DNA of 6,170 bases from Methanosarcinales archaeon (GTDB taxonomy: Archaea > Halobacteriota > Methanosarcinia > Methanosarcinales > Methanogasteraceae), in contig JAUWGA010000104.1 of the NCBI GenBank assembly GCA_030606635.1, positions 1-6,170 on the forward strand. The letters run 5' to 3'. The notes beneath the pieces are model-generated. The model was not told the DNA's origin, ran no database searches, and saw only the letters and a list, made by a program, of their open reading frames with translations. The number at the start of each line of letters is the position of its first letter. Position 1 is the first letter of the stretch. Made by a program: the position numbers and the translations under genes. Positions 6,046 to 6,170 of the stretch are shown piece by piece.

Positions 6046-6120
6046 TGGGACCGCGGCGATTTGAACGCCGGTCGCCAGATCCCCGACCTGGCAGGATGGA
6101 CCAAGCTACCCTACGGTCCC
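6046..6120 (-). tRNA. tRNA-Pro, anticodon most likely GGG
   Basis: A 75-nt cloverleaf on the minus strand including discriminator A (6046). The acceptor stem GGGACCG/CGGTCCC is perfect. The D arm is GGGT-AGCTTGGTCC-ATCC, and the T arm is CGGCG-TTCAAAT-CGCCG. CCA is not encoded. The anticodon arm occupies CCAGG-TCGGGGA-TCTGG, giving GGG at the anticodon and G at position 37. A further G-C pair outside makes a 6-bp stem. In this fold position 33 is C instead of the near-universal U. Taking U as position 33 gives CGG, also a proline anticodon, but in a 9-nt loop. Both readings agree on proline. I see no intron and no clear TATA box in the 50 bases upstream. Confidence 0.88.
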
Positions 6121-6121
6121 G

Positions 6122-6170
6122 CTACGCGAGTTCTCGTAATCGCTGAATGTCGCTCATCGTCTCTTCGTTG
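6122..6170 (-). CDS. Possible C-terminal end of a minus-strand gene (cut by window edge)
   Basis: A minus-strand frame enters from the right edge and ends at TAG (6124-6122), one base before the tRNA gene. Its 15 visible residues end in MSDIQRLRELA, which is protein-like and helical in character. The stretch is too short to exclude chance or to assign a family. If it is real, the tRNA would be transcribed as the tail of this gene's message, fitting the lack of an obvious tRNA promoter. Confidence 0.25.
   Translation of the reverse strand, partial: NEETMSDIQRLRELA

Noticed and set aside
5796..6104. N-terminal extension of the YdjM-like protein up to an ATG at 6104
   Set aside because: The extension begins inside the tRNA gene, contains no family sequence, and is bypassed by a good ribosome site and promoter at 5795.

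Overview
The window looks like a piece of a euryarchaeal chromosome, probably from a methane-metabolising or related lineage (Methanomicrobia, ANME-1 or Archaeoglobi-like; the exact clade is inference). The pointers are a DUF366-family protein (essentially archaeal), a FlaJ/TadC-type type II secretion F protein of the archaeal two-domain layout, an SMC-like ATPase with the LSKAE signature seen in archaea-specific SMC-related proteins, a proline tRNA gene with no encoded CCA, TATA-like boxes, and AGGAGG or GTGAT ribosome binding sites. Base and codon use look even throughout, with no insertion sequence, CRISPR array or integrase.

Layout. (1) 1-1435, plus: the 3' part of a zinc-hook SMC/Rad50-like ATPase whose N-terminus lies beyond the left edge. 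It ends in a strong hairpin-plus-T-tract terminator (1454-1491). (2) 1548-4570, minus: a likely operon. A membrane-anchored, Thr/Pro-linkered cupredoxin-like surface protein comes first, and 13 bp later a 765-residue TadC/FlaJ-type membrane platform protein. A doubtful 37-codon reading frame overlaps the platform gene's stop. (3) 4571-4765: a divergent promoter region with a leader hairpin for the operon and, on the other side, nine tandem 9-bp units that each begin with an in-frame ATG, running into the DUF366 gene. (4) 4766-5332, plus: the DUF366 gene. (5) 5355-5795, minus: a YdjM/DUF457-family membrane putative metal-dependent hydrolase, convergent with the DUF366 gene at 22 bp. (6) 5796-6045: mostly empty apart from its promoter. 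(7) 6046-6120, minus: a tRNA-Pro, followed at the right edge by a possible C-terminus of another minus-strand gene.

The most interesting part is the cupredoxin-platform pair. Type II/IV-pilus-like platforms normally sit next to a GspE/TadA/FlaI ATPase. Here the upstream partner is instead a cell-surface cupredoxin domain in which both histidines expected of a type 1 copper site are replaced (Tyr154 and Phe191) while Cys188 and Met194 remain. This could be a specialised surface appendage or secretion module. No ATPase or pilin gene lies in the window, so that role is inference. The remaining genes look like ordinary chromosomal neighbours with no visible functional link.
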